A stretch of DNA of 64,000 nt from Glycomyces sp. NRRL B-16210 (GTDB lineage: Bacteria > Actinomycetota > Actinomycetes > Mycobacteriales > Micromonosporaceae): positions 310,001 to 374,000 of the forward strand of contig NZ_JOGR01000003.1 in NCBI RefSeq assembly GCF_000719515.1. Direction: 5' to 3'. Below the pieces are notes generated by a model that worked only from the letters and a program-made list of their open reading frames with translations, was not told where the DNA came from and did no database searches. A program made the position numbers and the translations under genes. Position 1 is the first letter of the stretch, and each line of letters starts with the position of its first letter. This document shows positions 52,114 through 60,630 of the stretch, piece after piece.

Positions 52114-52169
52114 GGCGCCGGCGGCGCGGCCGAGTCCCGCGAGGGAACCTCGGCCGCGCCGCCGGCGCC
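52114..52169. terminator. Very strong 21-bp hairpin after hpf
   Basis: The arms 52114-52134 and 52149-52169 are perfectly complementary over 21 bp (GGCGCCGGCGGC.../...GCCGGCGCC) with a 14-nt loop. It stands 7 nt from the hpf stop, acts as a terminator for hpf and probably also for the transpeptidase gene. Confidence 0.8.
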
Positions 52170-52175
52170 TCTCGG

Positions 52176-52847
52176 TCAGAGGTCGAGTCGCAGCAGGCCG
52201 TAGTCGAAGGCCCGGCGGCGGTACACCACGGACGGGCGTCCGCTCTCCTTGTCGTGGAACAGGTAGAAGTCGTGGCCGACCAGCTCCATGTTCTCGAGGG
52301 CGTCGTCGACGCTCATCGGCTCGCCCGGGTGGATCTTCTCGCGGACGATGCGGCCGGGCACCTGGTCCTCGACCAGGCCCTCGAAGTGGTCGACGTCCTC
52401 GGAGATGAAGCGGGCCTCGGCGAGCGCGGCCTTCGTATCGGGTTCGGCGAGCAGCGTCGAGGCCGACACGGAGCCGTTGCCGTTCGAGGTCGCCTCGGCG
52501 ACCGAGATCGGCGCCTTGGTGCCGCCGCGGTGGATCCGCTTGCGGTCGGAGGTCTTGCGGAGCTGGTGCCCGAGCTTGGTCACGGCCAGTTCGAACGCGG
52601 ACCTGAAGTCACCGGCGCACGCCTCGGCGCGGATGACCGTCCCCTTGGGGCGGCAGGTGATCTCGACGCGCTGGGCGTGGTCGGCCTGGCGGGGGTTGGG
52701 CTCGTGATAGAGCTCGACGTCGACTTGGATCGCCTCCCCGTCGTACCGGGCGAGGTACTTGGCGATCTTGGATTCGATCTTCTCCTCGACGAGCTCGCGG
52801 TAGTGGTCGGGTACTTCCACATTGCGGCCCTTGACGACGATGTCCAC
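52176..52847 (-). CDS. hpf: Long-form ribosome hibernation promoting factor
   Basis: The 223-residue protein has an N-terminal S30AE/RaiA domain (about 1-105: VDIVVKGRNVEVPDHYRELVEEKIESKIAKYL, with HAQRVEITCRPKGTVIRAEAC) that binds the 30S decoding site. A linker leads to a C-terminal dimerisation domain (about 165-223: REKIHPGEPMSVDDALENMELVGHDFYLFHDKESGRPSVVYRRRAFDYGLL) used for 100S disome formation. The GTG start 52847 follows GGAGG by 7 nt. It is the counterpart of Rv3241c near comF and secA. Confidence 0.93.
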   Translation of the reverse strand: MDIVVKGRNVEVPDHYRELVEEKIESKIAKYLARYDGEAIQVDVELYHEPNPRQADHAQRVEITCRPKGTVIRAEACAGDFRSAFELAVTKLGHQLRKTSDRKRIHRGGTKAPISVAEATSNGNGSVSASTLLAEPDTKAALAEARFISEDVDHFEGLVEDQVPGRIVREKIHPGEPMSVDDALENMELVGHDFYLFHDKESGRPSVVYRRRAFDYGLLRLDL

Positions 52848-53314
52848 CTCTGAACCTCCCAGGTGCATCCCGCTCTTCGCGGATGCTGACGAAGTTGTGC
52901 GTGCTGGGTCCGGAGCCGGTGTTCCGGTACGGCGGAAGGTTCGACCTCCTCTCACGGATGGGACGGCGTGCGGCGGGAGCTTCCCCATGGCGGCCGGGAC
53001 TCTTGCGAGTCCCGCTCGAACTCCATGGGAGAGTTCACTTCCGGTCCAGTGATAGTCCACCTGACCTCAGCCGTCTCGTTACCGATCTGAGATTTTGAGA
53101 CTATCCCCTCGATCACCGAAAGTCGACCCTTCGGCTACACGAATTCTCCAACGGGCCGCGGCCCGCTCGCGCGGGTTTCGACGTACTTGAGACAACTCCT
53201 CGCATTCTCGGGCGAACCGTCGGACATCGGCAGGTCGGGGCGCCGATGTCCGTGGGAGTACCCCGTCAGGCCGTCCCGTACGCATCAGGGGTCACTCGAT
53301 CGCGTCGTTCCCGG
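52848..53314. other. Long hpf leader region with two hairpins
   Basis: This 467-bp non-coding stretch between comF and hpf (both minus strand) contains GGGACTC-type hairpin 52994-53013 (CGGGACTC/GAGTCCCG, loop TTGC), nested within a weaker outer pairing of CCATGG-containing segments (about 52984-53030). A perfect 11-bp hairpin lies at 53221-53252. No coding frame was recognised; a stress-type promoter for hpf is likely here but not identifiable. Confidence 0.45.
53221..53252 (-). terminator. Terminator-like hairpin after comF
   Basis: A perfect 11-bp stem CGGACATCGGC/GCCGATGTCCG with a 10-nt loop lies 63 nt beyond the comF stop. Confidence 0.6.
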
Positions 53315-53962
53315 TCAGGCCGCGGCGACCGTTATCGCCGCCGCCGCGACCACGCCCGCGGCCCGGAGCGCCTCGGCGGCGGCGTGCAGGGTCGCCCCGG
53401 TGGTGACGATGTCGTCGACGAGGATCGCGGGCCGCCCGGTGGCCGCGAGGGCGGCGGCGCGGCCGGTGGTCCGCAGGCTCCGCCGGGCCGCGAGCGAGCG
53501 CTGGCGCGGGCTCAGGCCGACCGAGTCGGGCCGCGGCAGGGCCCGCAGGCACGGGTGCACCGGCACGGGGCCTGGGATGCGGGCGCAGGCGGCGGCGACG
53601 TGGTCGAAGCCGCGGGCGCGGCGGGCGGCGCGGGTGGCCGGGACCGGGACGAGCACGGCCCCGGGGACTTCGGCCGCGACGACGGCCAGGGCGCGGCCGA
53701 GGAGGCCGCCGAGGACCGGCGCGAGCTCGCGCCGGGCCCGCTCCTTGTACTCGTTCAAGGCCTCGGCGAGCGTCCCGGCGTAGGGCCCGGCCGCGACCGC
53801 CGGCGGGGCACCGCGCACCGCGGGGGTCGCCAGGACCGGGCGCAGGGAGGCGAGGTCGGCGGCGCAGTCGGGGCACAGACCGCCGCCCGCCGCCGGCGCG
53901 CTCCGGCAGGAGGCGCAGGCGGCGGGCAGGAACAGTTCCCGGGCGTTCTCGGCGAGCGGCAC
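53315..53962 (-). CDS. comF: ComF-family phosphoribosyltransferase-like protein
   Basis: The 215-residue protein has an N-terminal zinc-ribbon with CASC and CPDC pairs (about 16-33) and a phosphoribosyltransferase fold with RGFDHVAAACA and the PRPP motif ILVDDIVTTGATLHAAAEALRAAG (about 175-200). ComF proteins assist DNA uptake in competent bacteria, although in actinobacteria the role is unclear. It corresponds to Rv3242c. It lies 16 nt downstream of the ABC permease gene on the same strand, so it may be co-transcribed with it. Confidence 0.9.
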   Translation of the reverse strand: MPLAENARELFLPAACASCRSAPAAGGGLCPDCAADLASLRPVLATPAVRGAPPAVAAGPYAGTLAEALNEYKERARRELAPVLGGLLGRALAVVAAEVPGAVLVPVPATRAARRARGFDHVAAACARIPGPVPVHPCLRALPRPDSVGLSPRQRSLAARRSLRTTGRAAALAATGRPAILVDDIVTTGATLHAAAEALRAAGVVAAAAITVAAA

Positions 53963-53978
53963 ACGGGTGTAACGATCG

Positions 53979-55340
53979 TCAGGCCCGGAGGGTCACCGCC
54001 GGGGGGATGCGGCTGGCGCGCCAGGCCGGGTAGACCCCGGCCACGACGCCGACGACGGCGCCGATGACGGGCCCGGCGGCGAACAGCATCGGGTCGAACA
54101 CGATCTGCCAGTCGCGCACCAGCGAGACGAGCGCGGTGACGTTGACGCCCAGGACGGTCCCGAAGAGCCCGCCGATGAGGCCGATGAGCGTGGACTCCCA
54201 GACGAACTGCATCGCCACCGCGCGCCTGGCCGCGCCGACGGCGCGGCGCAGGCCGATCTCGCTCCGGCGCTCCATGACCGAGACGAGCGCAGTGTTGGAG
54301 ACCGAGACCGCGCCGATCACGAGCGAGACCGCGGCGAGGCCGAGCAGGAGGGCCTGCATCTCGTTCTCGACGCCCTTGCGGAAGCTGCGCAGGTCCGAGG
54401 GCTTGGAGACCGAGAGGTTCTCGGCGCCTTCGGGGAAGACCGCGGTGGGGGCGGTGTCGGCGACCTTGTCGGCCGCGCCGAGGTCGGTGCGGATGAACAC
54501 CTGCGCCGAGCCGTAGGTCGGGTCGGCGGCAGTGCACGGGGTCGGCGGGATGACCACCGCGCCGGTGAGCTTCGCTTCGCCTTGGGGCGCCTTGTACACG
54601 CCGACGAGCGCGTAGCCCTCGCCGTCGATGTAGATCATCGGCCCGCCTTCGAGCGAGGAGTAGCCGAGGTCGCGGGCGGCGGACTCGTCGATGACGGCGA
54701 CGCGGTCGTCGCGCGCGACGTGGCCGTCGTCGAAGGACGCGCCCTTGGTGAAGACGAAGCCGTAGGCCTCCATCGCGCCCGGTTCCATGCCGAAGACCGG
54801 CACGTCGCGCGAGTAGTCCCGGGTCGCAGTGCGCGAGGCGGCCAGCTCGTCGCCCGAGGCGCAGAGGATGCCCGCGTCGACGACGCCGTTGATGCCGCGC
54901 ACGCGCTCGGCCGACTCCAGGGTCGGGGCGTACCCGGCGTCGCGCATGTTGTTGGAGAACGAGACGGTGACCTGGGTGGCCTCGGTGGCGTCGAAGCGCT
55001 CGGCGATCGCGGCGGCCGAGGTGGACGACAGGCCCACGGTGGCGACGGTGGCGGCGATGCCCAGGGCGATGCCGATCGCGGTCATCCAGGTGCGCATGGA
55101 GCGCCCGCGCAGGGACTGGAACGCCTCGTAGGCGATGCCCATGCTGCGGATGCCGAAGCGGCCCTTGGGTCCTGGCAGCTCCCGCTCCTCGGCCTTCGCC
55201 GCCTTCCGCTCGGCCCGGGCCGCCTTTCGGGCGGCCCTGCGGCCCTGCGGCTCGGGATCGGCGGCCTCGGGCTGGACCCCCGCCTCGACGTAGTTGAGCA
55301 GCTCGGTGTCGGTCTCGGGCTCGCGCCGCTTGCGGGCCAT
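53979..55340 (-). CDS. MacB/FtsX-type ABC transporter permease
   Basis: The 453-residue protein has a charged N-terminal tail (about 1-70, Arg/Ala/Glu-rich), TM1 at about 80-105 (MRTWMTAIGIALGIAATVATVGL), a large extracellular MacB-periplasmic-like domain (about 110-325), and three C-terminal membrane segments (LLLGLAAVSLVIGAVSVSNTALVSVMERRSEIGLRRAVGA, LIGLIGGLFGTVLGVNVTALVSL, FAAGPVIGAVVGVVAGVYPAWRAS). FtsX family domain, typical of macrolide exporter-like systems. It overlaps the adaptor gene start (TGATG). No ATP-binding partner lies in this operon. Confidence 0.88.
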   Translation of the reverse strand: MARKRREPETDTELLNYVEAGVQPEAADPEPQGRRAARKAARAERKAAKAEERELPGPKGRFGIRSMGIAYEAFQSLRGRSMRTWMTAIGIALGIAATVATVGLSSTSAAAIAERFDATEATQVTVSFSNNMRDAGYAPTLESAERVRGINGVVDAGILCASGDELAASRTATRDYSRDVPVFGMEPGAMEAYGFVFTKGASFDDGHVARDDRVAVIDESAARDLGYSSLEGGPMIYIDGEGYALVGVYKAPQGEAKLTGAVVIPPTPCTAADPTYGSAQVFIRTDLGAADKVADTAPTAVFPEGAENLSVSKPSDLRSFRKGVENEMQALLLGLAAVSLVIGAVSVSNTALVSVMERRSEIGLRRAVGAARRAVAMQFVWESTLIGLIGGLFGTVLGVNVTALVSLVRDWQIVFDPMLFAAGPVIGAVVGVVAGVYPAWRASRIPPAVTLRA

Positions 55341-56617
55341 CAGCCGTTGCCCCGGTCGCGCCAGGCGATCACGACCTTGTCGCCCTTCCCGAGCTCGCCT
55401 TCGACCGCCTCGACCACGCCGCGGCCCTCGTGGCGCAGGGTCACCTTGACCTCGACGTGCCGCTCGGTCGCGGCCTCGCCGTCGAGGACGGTGATCATGG
55501 TGCGCTCCTCGGCGTCCGTCCACAGTGCCGAGAGCGGCACGATGAGGGCGTCCTCGGCCGAGCGGGCCCGCACGAGCGTCAGCTCCTGCTTCTCGCCGGG
55601 GGCGAGGTCGTCGAGCCCTTCGATCTTGTCGGCCTCGAACTCGAAGACCGCGTAGGTCTTCTCGACCGGGCCGGACTGCTCGCCCCAGTCGTTGGTCGCG
55701 CCCTCCTCCTCGCGGGTGACCAGTTCGAAGGTGCCGACGTCCTGTCCTTCGAGGGGCCCGTAGCCGTATTCGAGCTCGGCCTTGTCGCCGAGCTTGGACA
55801 GCTCCGCCGAGGTCTGGTCGTCGAGTTCGGCCTCCAGCTTCCAGTCGCCCGAGGCGAGGACCATCACCGATTCGGTCTCGCCGATCGGCGCGGACTGCTG
55901 CACGTTGATCTTGCTGACCTGCATCGGCAGCTCGGGCAGGAAGACGACCTCGGAGGCGGGCAGCTTGCCGCGCGTGACCGTGGTGGTCTGCGCGCCGCCG
56001 GTGTTGCCCTCGTCGCCGCCTTCCTCGTCGCCTCCGAGCTCGTCGTCGCCGGGCGGCGGATCGTCGTCGACGACCTCCTCTTTGAAGACCGCGCGGTCGT
56101 AGCCGGCGTTCTTGTAGAGCTTCTCCAGGTCCGAGGCGGTGCGCCAGTCGAAGGTCCCGGTGACCGGGGTGCCGTAGATCTGCGCGAGCGCCTTCTGGAG
56201 CTGCTCGACGTCGGGGCCGGTGTCGCCCTCGACGAGGTCCCGGTAAGCCGGGACGGCGCCCTTGAGCGCGATCATGGGGCGGCCGGAGACCTCCAAGAGG
56301 ACCGTCCCGGCCCTGACCTCGTCGCCCACCTTCAGCGGGATCTTCGAGGCCAGCGCGGTCTCGACCCCCTCGGGCGCCGACGGGGCGGGTACGCCGTAGT
56401 CCCCGGTCCGGTCGAGCACCGCGTCGAATTCGAGCGTGTCGATCAACTGATCTTGGTCGACCCGGACCGTGATCACGCTGTCGTCCGGTTCGCTCGTCTC
56501 CTCGGCGCGCTGCGCCGGGGTCCGGGCCTGTGCCGCGAAGTACCAGGCAGTGGCCGTCGCGCCGAGCAGCGCGACAGCGAGCACCCCGCTGACGACATGG
56601 CTTTTCGTGAGCCGCAT
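55340..56617 (-). CDS. HlyD-like membrane-fusion adaptor with peptidoglycan-binding domain
   Basis: The 425-residue protein has an N-terminal membrane anchor (about 8-30, VVSGVLAVALLGATATAWYFA) and then an extracellular part. That part holds an HlyD-type biotinyl/lipoyl-like hairpin region (about 75-120, SKIPLKVGDEVRAGTVLLEVSGR), a peptidoglycan-binding_1 domain (LVEGDTGPDVEQLQKALAQIYGTPVTGTFD) and a membrane-proximal beta-barrel with DELG acidic linker. The layout is that of adaptor subunits paired with MacB-type permeases in Gram-positive bacteria. ATG 56617 follows GGAGGAGG. It is translationally coupled to the permease through TGATG. The ABC ATPase usually encoded between them is missing. 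Confidence 0.88.
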   Translation of the reverse strand: MRLTKSHVVSGVLAVALLGATATAWYFAAQARTPAQRAEETSEPDDSVITVRVDQDQLIDTLEFDAVLDRTGDYGVPAPSAPEGVETALASKIPLKVGDEVRAGTVLLEVSGRPMIALKGAVPAYRDLVEGDTGPDVEQLQKALAQIYGTPVTGTFDWRTASDLEKLYKNAGYDRAVFKEEVVDDDPPPGDDELGGDEEGGDEGNTGGAQTTTVTRGKLPASEVVFLPELPMQVSKINVQQSAPIGETESVMVLASGDWKLEAELDDQTSAELSKLGDKAELEYGYGPLEGQDVGTFELVTREEEGATNDWGEQSGPVEKTYAVFEFEADKIEGLDDLAPGEKQELTLVRARSAEDALIVPLSALWTDAEERTMITVLDGEAATERHVEVKVTLRHEGRGVVEAVEGELGKGDKVVIAWRDRGNG

Positions 56618-56776
56618 GTTTGTGTCCTCCTCCGCCCCCAAGACGCGGGAGACAAAGGGCGCAGTTGCGGCCCGCCGGTCTCGATTCGGTAACGGCCCTT
56701 GCGGTGGCGCCGATTTCGACTCCTTCGGCGGCGGTTCGGGCCGTCTCGGATCCGGGGGTTCGAATCCCGTTGGGGC

Positions 56777-57469
56777 TCAGTTGTTCAGGCCGACGGACTT
56801 CATGCGGTCCTGGTGGGCCCTGGTGAGGCGGCGCAGGAGCGCGTCGAGGGTGCCGCCGTCGCCGACGATGAGCCCGGTGAGCCGTTCGTTGGCCGCCGCG
56901 ACGCCCTGGGCGCGGTTGATGCCCTCGCCGACGAGGCGCCGGGCCCACAGCGAGAGCCGTCCGGTGACGGCCGGGTCGGCCTCCACGGCCGCGCGCAGCT
57001 CCTCGGCGGCCAGGTCGGCGGCGCCGGTCTCGGCGAGCACGGACTCGATGAGGGCGCGGTCGCCCTCCTCCAGTCCGGTGGAGACGGCGCGGAAGAAGTC
57101 GTCGGCGACGGCGTCGCCGAGGTAGACCTTCACGAGCGCTTCGAGCCAGTCGCGCGGCGAGGTGGAGGCGTCGAAGGAGCGGAAGGCCTCTTTGAACGGG
57201 GCCATGGCCTCGGCGGGGTCGGCGCCGAGCTCGGCGAGGCGGTCGGCGAGGAGGCGGTAGTTGCGAATCTCACCCACGGCGGCCTCGGAGAGGGCGGCGC
57301 GGCGTCCGAGGTCGGGGGCCAGGCGGGCGTCGAAGACCATGCGCTCGAAGGCGAGCAGTTCGCCGAGGGCAAGCAGGCCAAGGAGGTCGATGACGGATTC
57401 GCGGCCGGGGGCCGGGGCCGCGGGGGCCGGCGCGTCGGGGCCTGCGACGGGATCAGTTGTCTCGGACAC
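56777..57469 (-). CDS. Ferritin-like fold protein (Rv3210c type)
   Basis: The 230-residue protein has an N-terminal Ala/Pro-rich linker (about 1-22), then helices with Glu-rich ligand-type motifs: LLALGELLAFERMVFDARLAPDLGRRAALSEAAVGEIRNYRLLADRLAELG, a FRSFDASTSPRDWLEALVKVYLGDAVADDFFR block and LWARRLVGEGINRAQGVAAANERL. This matches the actinobacterial ferritin-like protein next to rhlE (Rv3210c/Rv3211). A di-iron site is plausible from the E-x(6)-Y/E-x-x-H style helices but not complete by eye, so catalysis is not claimed. GTG 57469 has TAACCT ending 6 nt upstream (leaderless). Confidence 0.8.
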   Translation of the reverse strand: MSETTDPVAGPDAPAPAAPAPGRESVIDLLGLLALGELLAFERMVFDARLAPDLGRRAALSEAAVGEIRNYRLLADRLAELGADPAEAMAPFKEAFRSFDASTSPRDWLEALVKVYLGDAVADDFFRAVSTGLEEGDRALIESVLAETGAADLAAEELRAAVEADPAVTGRLSLWARRLVGEGINRAQGVAAANERLTGLIVGDGGTLDALLRRLTRAHQDRMKSVGLNN

Positions 57470-57874
57470 CGGGGCAGGTTACCACTGGCCCGGAGGGGCC
57501 TTCGCCTTCGCGGTTCGTCGCCTACCCGACCGTTCCAGGCGTCTTCGCAGGCCAGCGGGTTCACCGAGGGGTGAGTCCGGCCACGTTCGAGGCGGGTCGG
57601 GAACGGCGCGCCGAGACGATCGGGTCCGGGGAGCGTAGGATGGACAGGAGCGACCGCGGCCACTGAGGTGGCAGTCCCCTTGACGAAGCTCGCGAGAACG
57701 AGTCTTCGGCGATTGCGCGAGCGGTCCTCGATGCGGCACCAGCGCCAGGCGCTGTGCCGCTCCTGCGAAGCGGCGACTTCCCGAATCCGGCGGTCGTCGC
57801 CGCTGTGTAACGAGACATGATGTGGCGCCGAGTTCCCCGGATCTGGTGACGTCCTCCGCCACGAGGTGAACAGA
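57470..57874. promoter_or_regulatory. Divergent promoter region, ferritin-like gene and rhlE leader
   Basis: TAACCT (57476-57481, minus strand) serves the ferritin-like gene. On the plus strand TAGGAT (57636-57641) is a candidate -10 for rhlE, leaving a leader of roughly 225 nt before 57875. Long leaders are common at cold-shock-regulated RNA helicase genes, but no specific motif was recognised here. Confidence 0.45.
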
Positions 57875-59524
57875 GTGAACGAAGTGAACAATGACCGGCC
57901 CAAGAACGACGGGCCGACTTTCGCCCAGCTGGGTGTCCGCGAAGAGACCATCGAAGCCCTTGCGGCCCTTGGTATCGAGCGGGCATTCGCCATCCAGGAG
58001 TACGCGATCCCGATCGCGCTCCGCGGATCCGACATCATCGGGCGCGCCCCCACCGGCACCGGCAAGACCTTCGGGTTCGGCCTGCCGATCATCGACCAGA
58101 TAACCTCCGCCGAGGAGGGCGCCGACGGCAAGCCGCAGGCGCTGATCCTGGTCCCCACCCGCGAACTGGGCCTCCAGGTGGCGCGGGACCTCGAGGACGC
58201 GGGCAAGACCCGCTCGATCCGGGTCCTGCCGATCTACGGCGGCCGCGCGTACGAGCCCCAGGTCGACGCGCTCAAGTCCGGCGTCGACATCATCGTCGGC
58301 ACCCCCGGGCGCCTGCTCGACCTCTACAAGTCCAAGCACATCAAGCTCGACAAGATCGCGCACTGCGTGCTGGACGAGGCCGACCGGATGCTCGACCTCG
58401 GCTTCTCCGAGGACGTCGAGAAGATCCTCAAGCTCCTGCCCGAGCAGCGGCAGACGATGCTGTTCTCGGCGACCATGCCCGACACGATCATGTCGCTCTC
58501 GCGCCGCCACATGCACCGTCCGATGACGGTGGCCGCCGACGTGACCGGTCCCGACCAGGAGGCGGCCAACAACACCCGCCAGCTGGTCTACATGACCCAC
58601 GCGCTCAACAAGGTCGAGGTCACGGCCAGGATCCTCCAGGCCCGCGAGCGCGGCCTGACGATCCTGTTCTGCCGCACCAAGCGCGCGGCGCAGAAGCTCG
58701 CCGACGAGCTCGACTTCCGCGGTTTCGCGGTCGGCTCGGTCCACGGCGACCTGGGCCAGAACGCGCGCGAGCGGGCCCTGCGGGCCTTCCGCTCGGGGAA
58801 GATCGACGTGCTGGTGGCGACCGACGTGGCCGCCCGCGGCATCGACGTCCCCGACATCACCCACGTGATCAACTACGACTCGCCCGAAGAGGCCGAGACG
58901 TACATCCACCGCATCGGCCGCACCGGCCGCGCAGGCGCGACCGGCATCGCGGTGACCTTCCTGACCTGGGAGGACCTGCCGCGGTGGAAGATCATCGTCA
59001 AGGTCAACAACCTCGACATCGGCGACCCGGTGGAGACGTACCACACCTCCGACCACCTCTACACCGACCTCGACATCCCCGAGGGCGCGCCGTCGGCGCT
59101 GCCGAGCGAGCTGCGCAAGCGGGACGGCCTGAGCGCCGAGCGCGAGGAGAACGTCGAGGGCGACAGCCGCAAGCCCCGAGGGCGCGGCAAGAGCCAGCGC
59201 GGCGGCGGCGACCGCGGCAGGGGTCGCGGAGGCGACGGCAGGGGCCGCAGTGAAGGCGGCAACCGCGGGGGCGGCCGGGCCGCCTCCGGAGGCGAGAGCG
59301 GTGGCGAAGGCGGCGAGGCCACGGCCCCGCGCAACCGACAACGCCGACGCGTTCGGACCGAGGGCGAGGGCGGCGAGGCCAAGGCGGCGCCGCGCGAGTC
59401 GCGGCCGGCGGCCGAGAGCGCCCCGCGCGCGGAGGGCGGCGCCGAAGGCGACGCGCCCGCACGCAGGCGCAGGCGCCGCCGCAGGCCGACCGGCGGCAGC
59501 GACCGCCAGGTCAGCGAAGGCTAG
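57875..59524 (+). CDS. rhlE: DEAD-box RNA helicase RhlE
   Basis: The 549-residue helicase has all the DEAD-box motifs: the Q motif with FAQLGVREETIEALAALGIERAFAIQEYAIPIAL, Walker A RAPTGTGKT, PTRELGLQV, TPGRLLD, VLDEADRM, FSATMPD and ATDVAARGIDV, with HRIGRTGRAG as motif VI. The core ends near residue 400. The C-terminal about 150 residues are low-complexity, rich in Arg, Gly and Glu (RGRGKSQRGGGDRGRGRGG...), an RGG-like RNA-binding tail. It matches mycobacterial Rv3211 (RhlE), implicated in ribosome biogenesis and RNA turnover. GTG 57875 is preferred because GAGGTG ends 6 nt upstream; GTG codons at 57866 and 57884 are the alternatives, all within a repeated GTGAAC series. Confidence 0.94.
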   Translation: MNEVNNDRPKNDGPTFAQLGVREETIEALAALGIERAFAIQEYAIPIALRGSDIIGRAPTGTGKTFGFGLPIIDQITSAEEGADGKPQALILVPTRELGLQVARDLEDAGKTRSIRVLPIYGGRAYEPQVDALKSGVDIIVGTPGRLLDLYKSKHIKLDKIAHCVLDEADRMLDLGFSEDVEKILKLLPEQRQTMLFSATMPDTIMSLSRRHMHRPMTVAADVTGPDQEAANNTRQLVYMTHALNKVEVTARILQARERGLTILFCRTKRAAQKLADELDFRGFAVGSVHGDLGQNARERALRAFRSGKIDVLVATDVAARGIDVPDITHVINYDSPEEAETYIHRIGRTGRAGATGIAVTFLTWEDLPRWKIIVKVNNLDIGDPVETYHTSDHLYTDLDIPEGAPSALPSELRKRDGLSAEREENVEGDSRKPRGRGKSQRGGGDRGRGRGGDGRGRSEGGNRGGGRAASGGESGGEGGEATAPRNRQRRRVRTEGEGGEAKAAPRESRPAAESAPRAEGGAEGDAPARRRRRRRRPTGGSDRQVSEG

Positions 59525-59540
59525 AAGCAAGGAAAACGGC

Positions 59541-59576
59541 GGGGTCGTTTGGATCCAATTGGATCCAAACGACCCC
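59541..59576. terminator. Terminator hairpin after rhlE
   Basis: A perfect 16-bp stem (59541-59556 with 59561-59576; GGGGTCGTTTGGATCC) with loop AATT lies 16 nt beyond the stop. Confidence 0.8.
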
Positions 59577-59757
59577 CGGACGCGAACGGGCCTTCCCCAT
59601 TCGAGTGACACCGAACCCGGTCGTCTTGTCACACCCGCCGGGCACGCTCGAAACCGGGGGCGCTTCAACACCGGCGCCCAAGCCTCTCCCCCTGCCCGCG
59701 AAACGCCCCCCGCCCGTGCTCGGCGACCGACTCTCGCCTGCTCCTCCTGGGCGGCGT

Positions 59758-59763
59758 TAGGCT
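59758..59763 (+). promoter_or_regulatory. -10 element (TAGGCT), leaderless promoter of small membrane protein
   Basis: TAGGCT ends 6 nt before the ATG at 59770. Confidence 0.55.
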
Positions 59764-59769
59764 TTCTGT

Positions 59770-59997
59770 ATGAGCGATTCCGCCTCTTACGACGGCCCGC
59801 CTGTGAACGTGCCTCCTCCGCCCGGCTGGCGCGTCGAGACCGTCGCGCTCACCGGCGAGCCCCGGCGCCTGCCTCCGCAGGACCACGCCGCTATCGACAC
59901 CGCCGAGCAGCGCGCCCGCCTCGTGACGCATTGGATCACCCTCGTCGCGGTGGCGCTCATGTTCATCGTGCTCGTCATCGGCCTCATCAACGGCTGA
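59770..59997 (+). CDS. Small single-pass membrane protein
   Basis: The 75-residue protein has a Pro-rich soluble head (PPVNVPPPPGWRVETVALTGEPRRLPPQD) and one C-terminal membrane helix (about 55-73, ITLVAVALMFIVLVIGLING). The family is not recognised. The start is fixed by TAGGCT 6 nt upstream. Confidence 0.7.
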   Translation: MSDSASYDGPPVNVPPPPGWRVETVALTGEPRRLPPQDHAAIDTAEQRARLVTHWITLVAVALMFIVLVIGLING

Positions 59998-60002
59998 ACG
60001 CC

Positions 60003-60032
60003 GACGACCCCGGCCTCCCGGCCGGGGTCGTC
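60003..60032. terminator. Bidirectional terminator after the small membrane protein gene
   Basis: A 12-bp stem GACGACCCCGGC/GCCGGGGTCGTC with a 6-nt loop lies between convergent genes. Confidence 0.75.
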
Positions 60033-60054
60033 CGCATCCGTCCTGCGCGGCGTC

Positions 60055-60606
60055 CTACTGGACCGTCCCGCCCCACTTCATCTCGGACCCCGAGTGCCCC
60101 GCCTGGAACAGCCACCATCCCGCCAGCAGCAGCAGCGCCAGCACGATCAGGCCGACCACGAACATGACGACCTTCCGCCCGGCCGCCGCCGGGTCGTCCG
60201 AGCCGCTCGACACCTTCTCGCCGTCCTCGGTCGCCACCGGCGCGGGCGCGTCGCCGTTGCGCCTCAGCGCGGCCCTGCGCCCCCGGTCGAGCCCGGCGAA
60301 CAGGCCCCACAGCGGCACCAGCGCCACCAGCGTCCACAGCAGCCACCAGCCGTAGTTCTGGTGCTGCTCGATCGCCGCCGACCAGCCGTTCGGCGACACG
60401 TAGTCCGCGAGCTGCTCACCGCTCCAGATCGCCCCGTACGCGCTCGCCGGGCCGGCCAGCACGAGCGCCGCCGCGACCCAGCCGATGCGCTGGCGCACCG
60501 GCGGCACCAGTAGGTACAGGAGGCCGAACAGGATCAGGAGCGCGATGAGCACGATCGGGGCGTGCACTACGAGAGGGTGGAGGGGCAGATCCAGAATCGT
60601 CGTCAT
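60055..60606 (-). CDS. DUF2231 membrane protein
   Basis: This 183-residue protein has the DUF2231 start (ILDLPLHPLVVHAPIVLIALLILFGLLYLL) with its conserved HPLVVH, then four membrane segments: about 12-32, 42-60, 85-105 and 148-170. A charged cytoplasmic stretch (DRGRRAALRRNGDAPAPVATEDGEKVSSGSDDPAAAGRK) lies before the last one. DUF2231 is widespread; its role is unknown. The ATG at 60606 is preferred over 60615 because TAGGGT is too close to 60615 for transcription to include it. Confidence 0.82.
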   Translation of the reverse strand: MTTILDLPLHPLVVHAPIVLIALLILFGLLYLLVPPVRQRIGWVAAALVLAGPASAYGAIWSGEQLADYVSPNGWSAAIEQHQNYGWWLLWTLVALVPLWGLFAGLDRGRRAALRRNGDAPAPVATEDGEKVSSGSDDPAAAGRKVVMFVVGLIVLALLLLAGWWLFQAGHSGSEMKWGGTVQ

Positions 60607-60630
60607 GACGTTCATTGAACCCTAAAGGAT

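Noticed and set aside
56749..56772. tRNA-like T-arm (GGGTTCGAATCCC) followed by GGGGCTC
   Set aside because: No matching 5' acceptor arm, anticodon or D arm lies within 90 bp upstream, so it is not a tRNA. It could be a remnant of an att-type tRNA 3' end but may equally be chance.
57479..59671. Minus-strand open frame opposite rhlE (730 codons)
   Set aside because: It is a shadow of the helicase gene with low-complexity translation.
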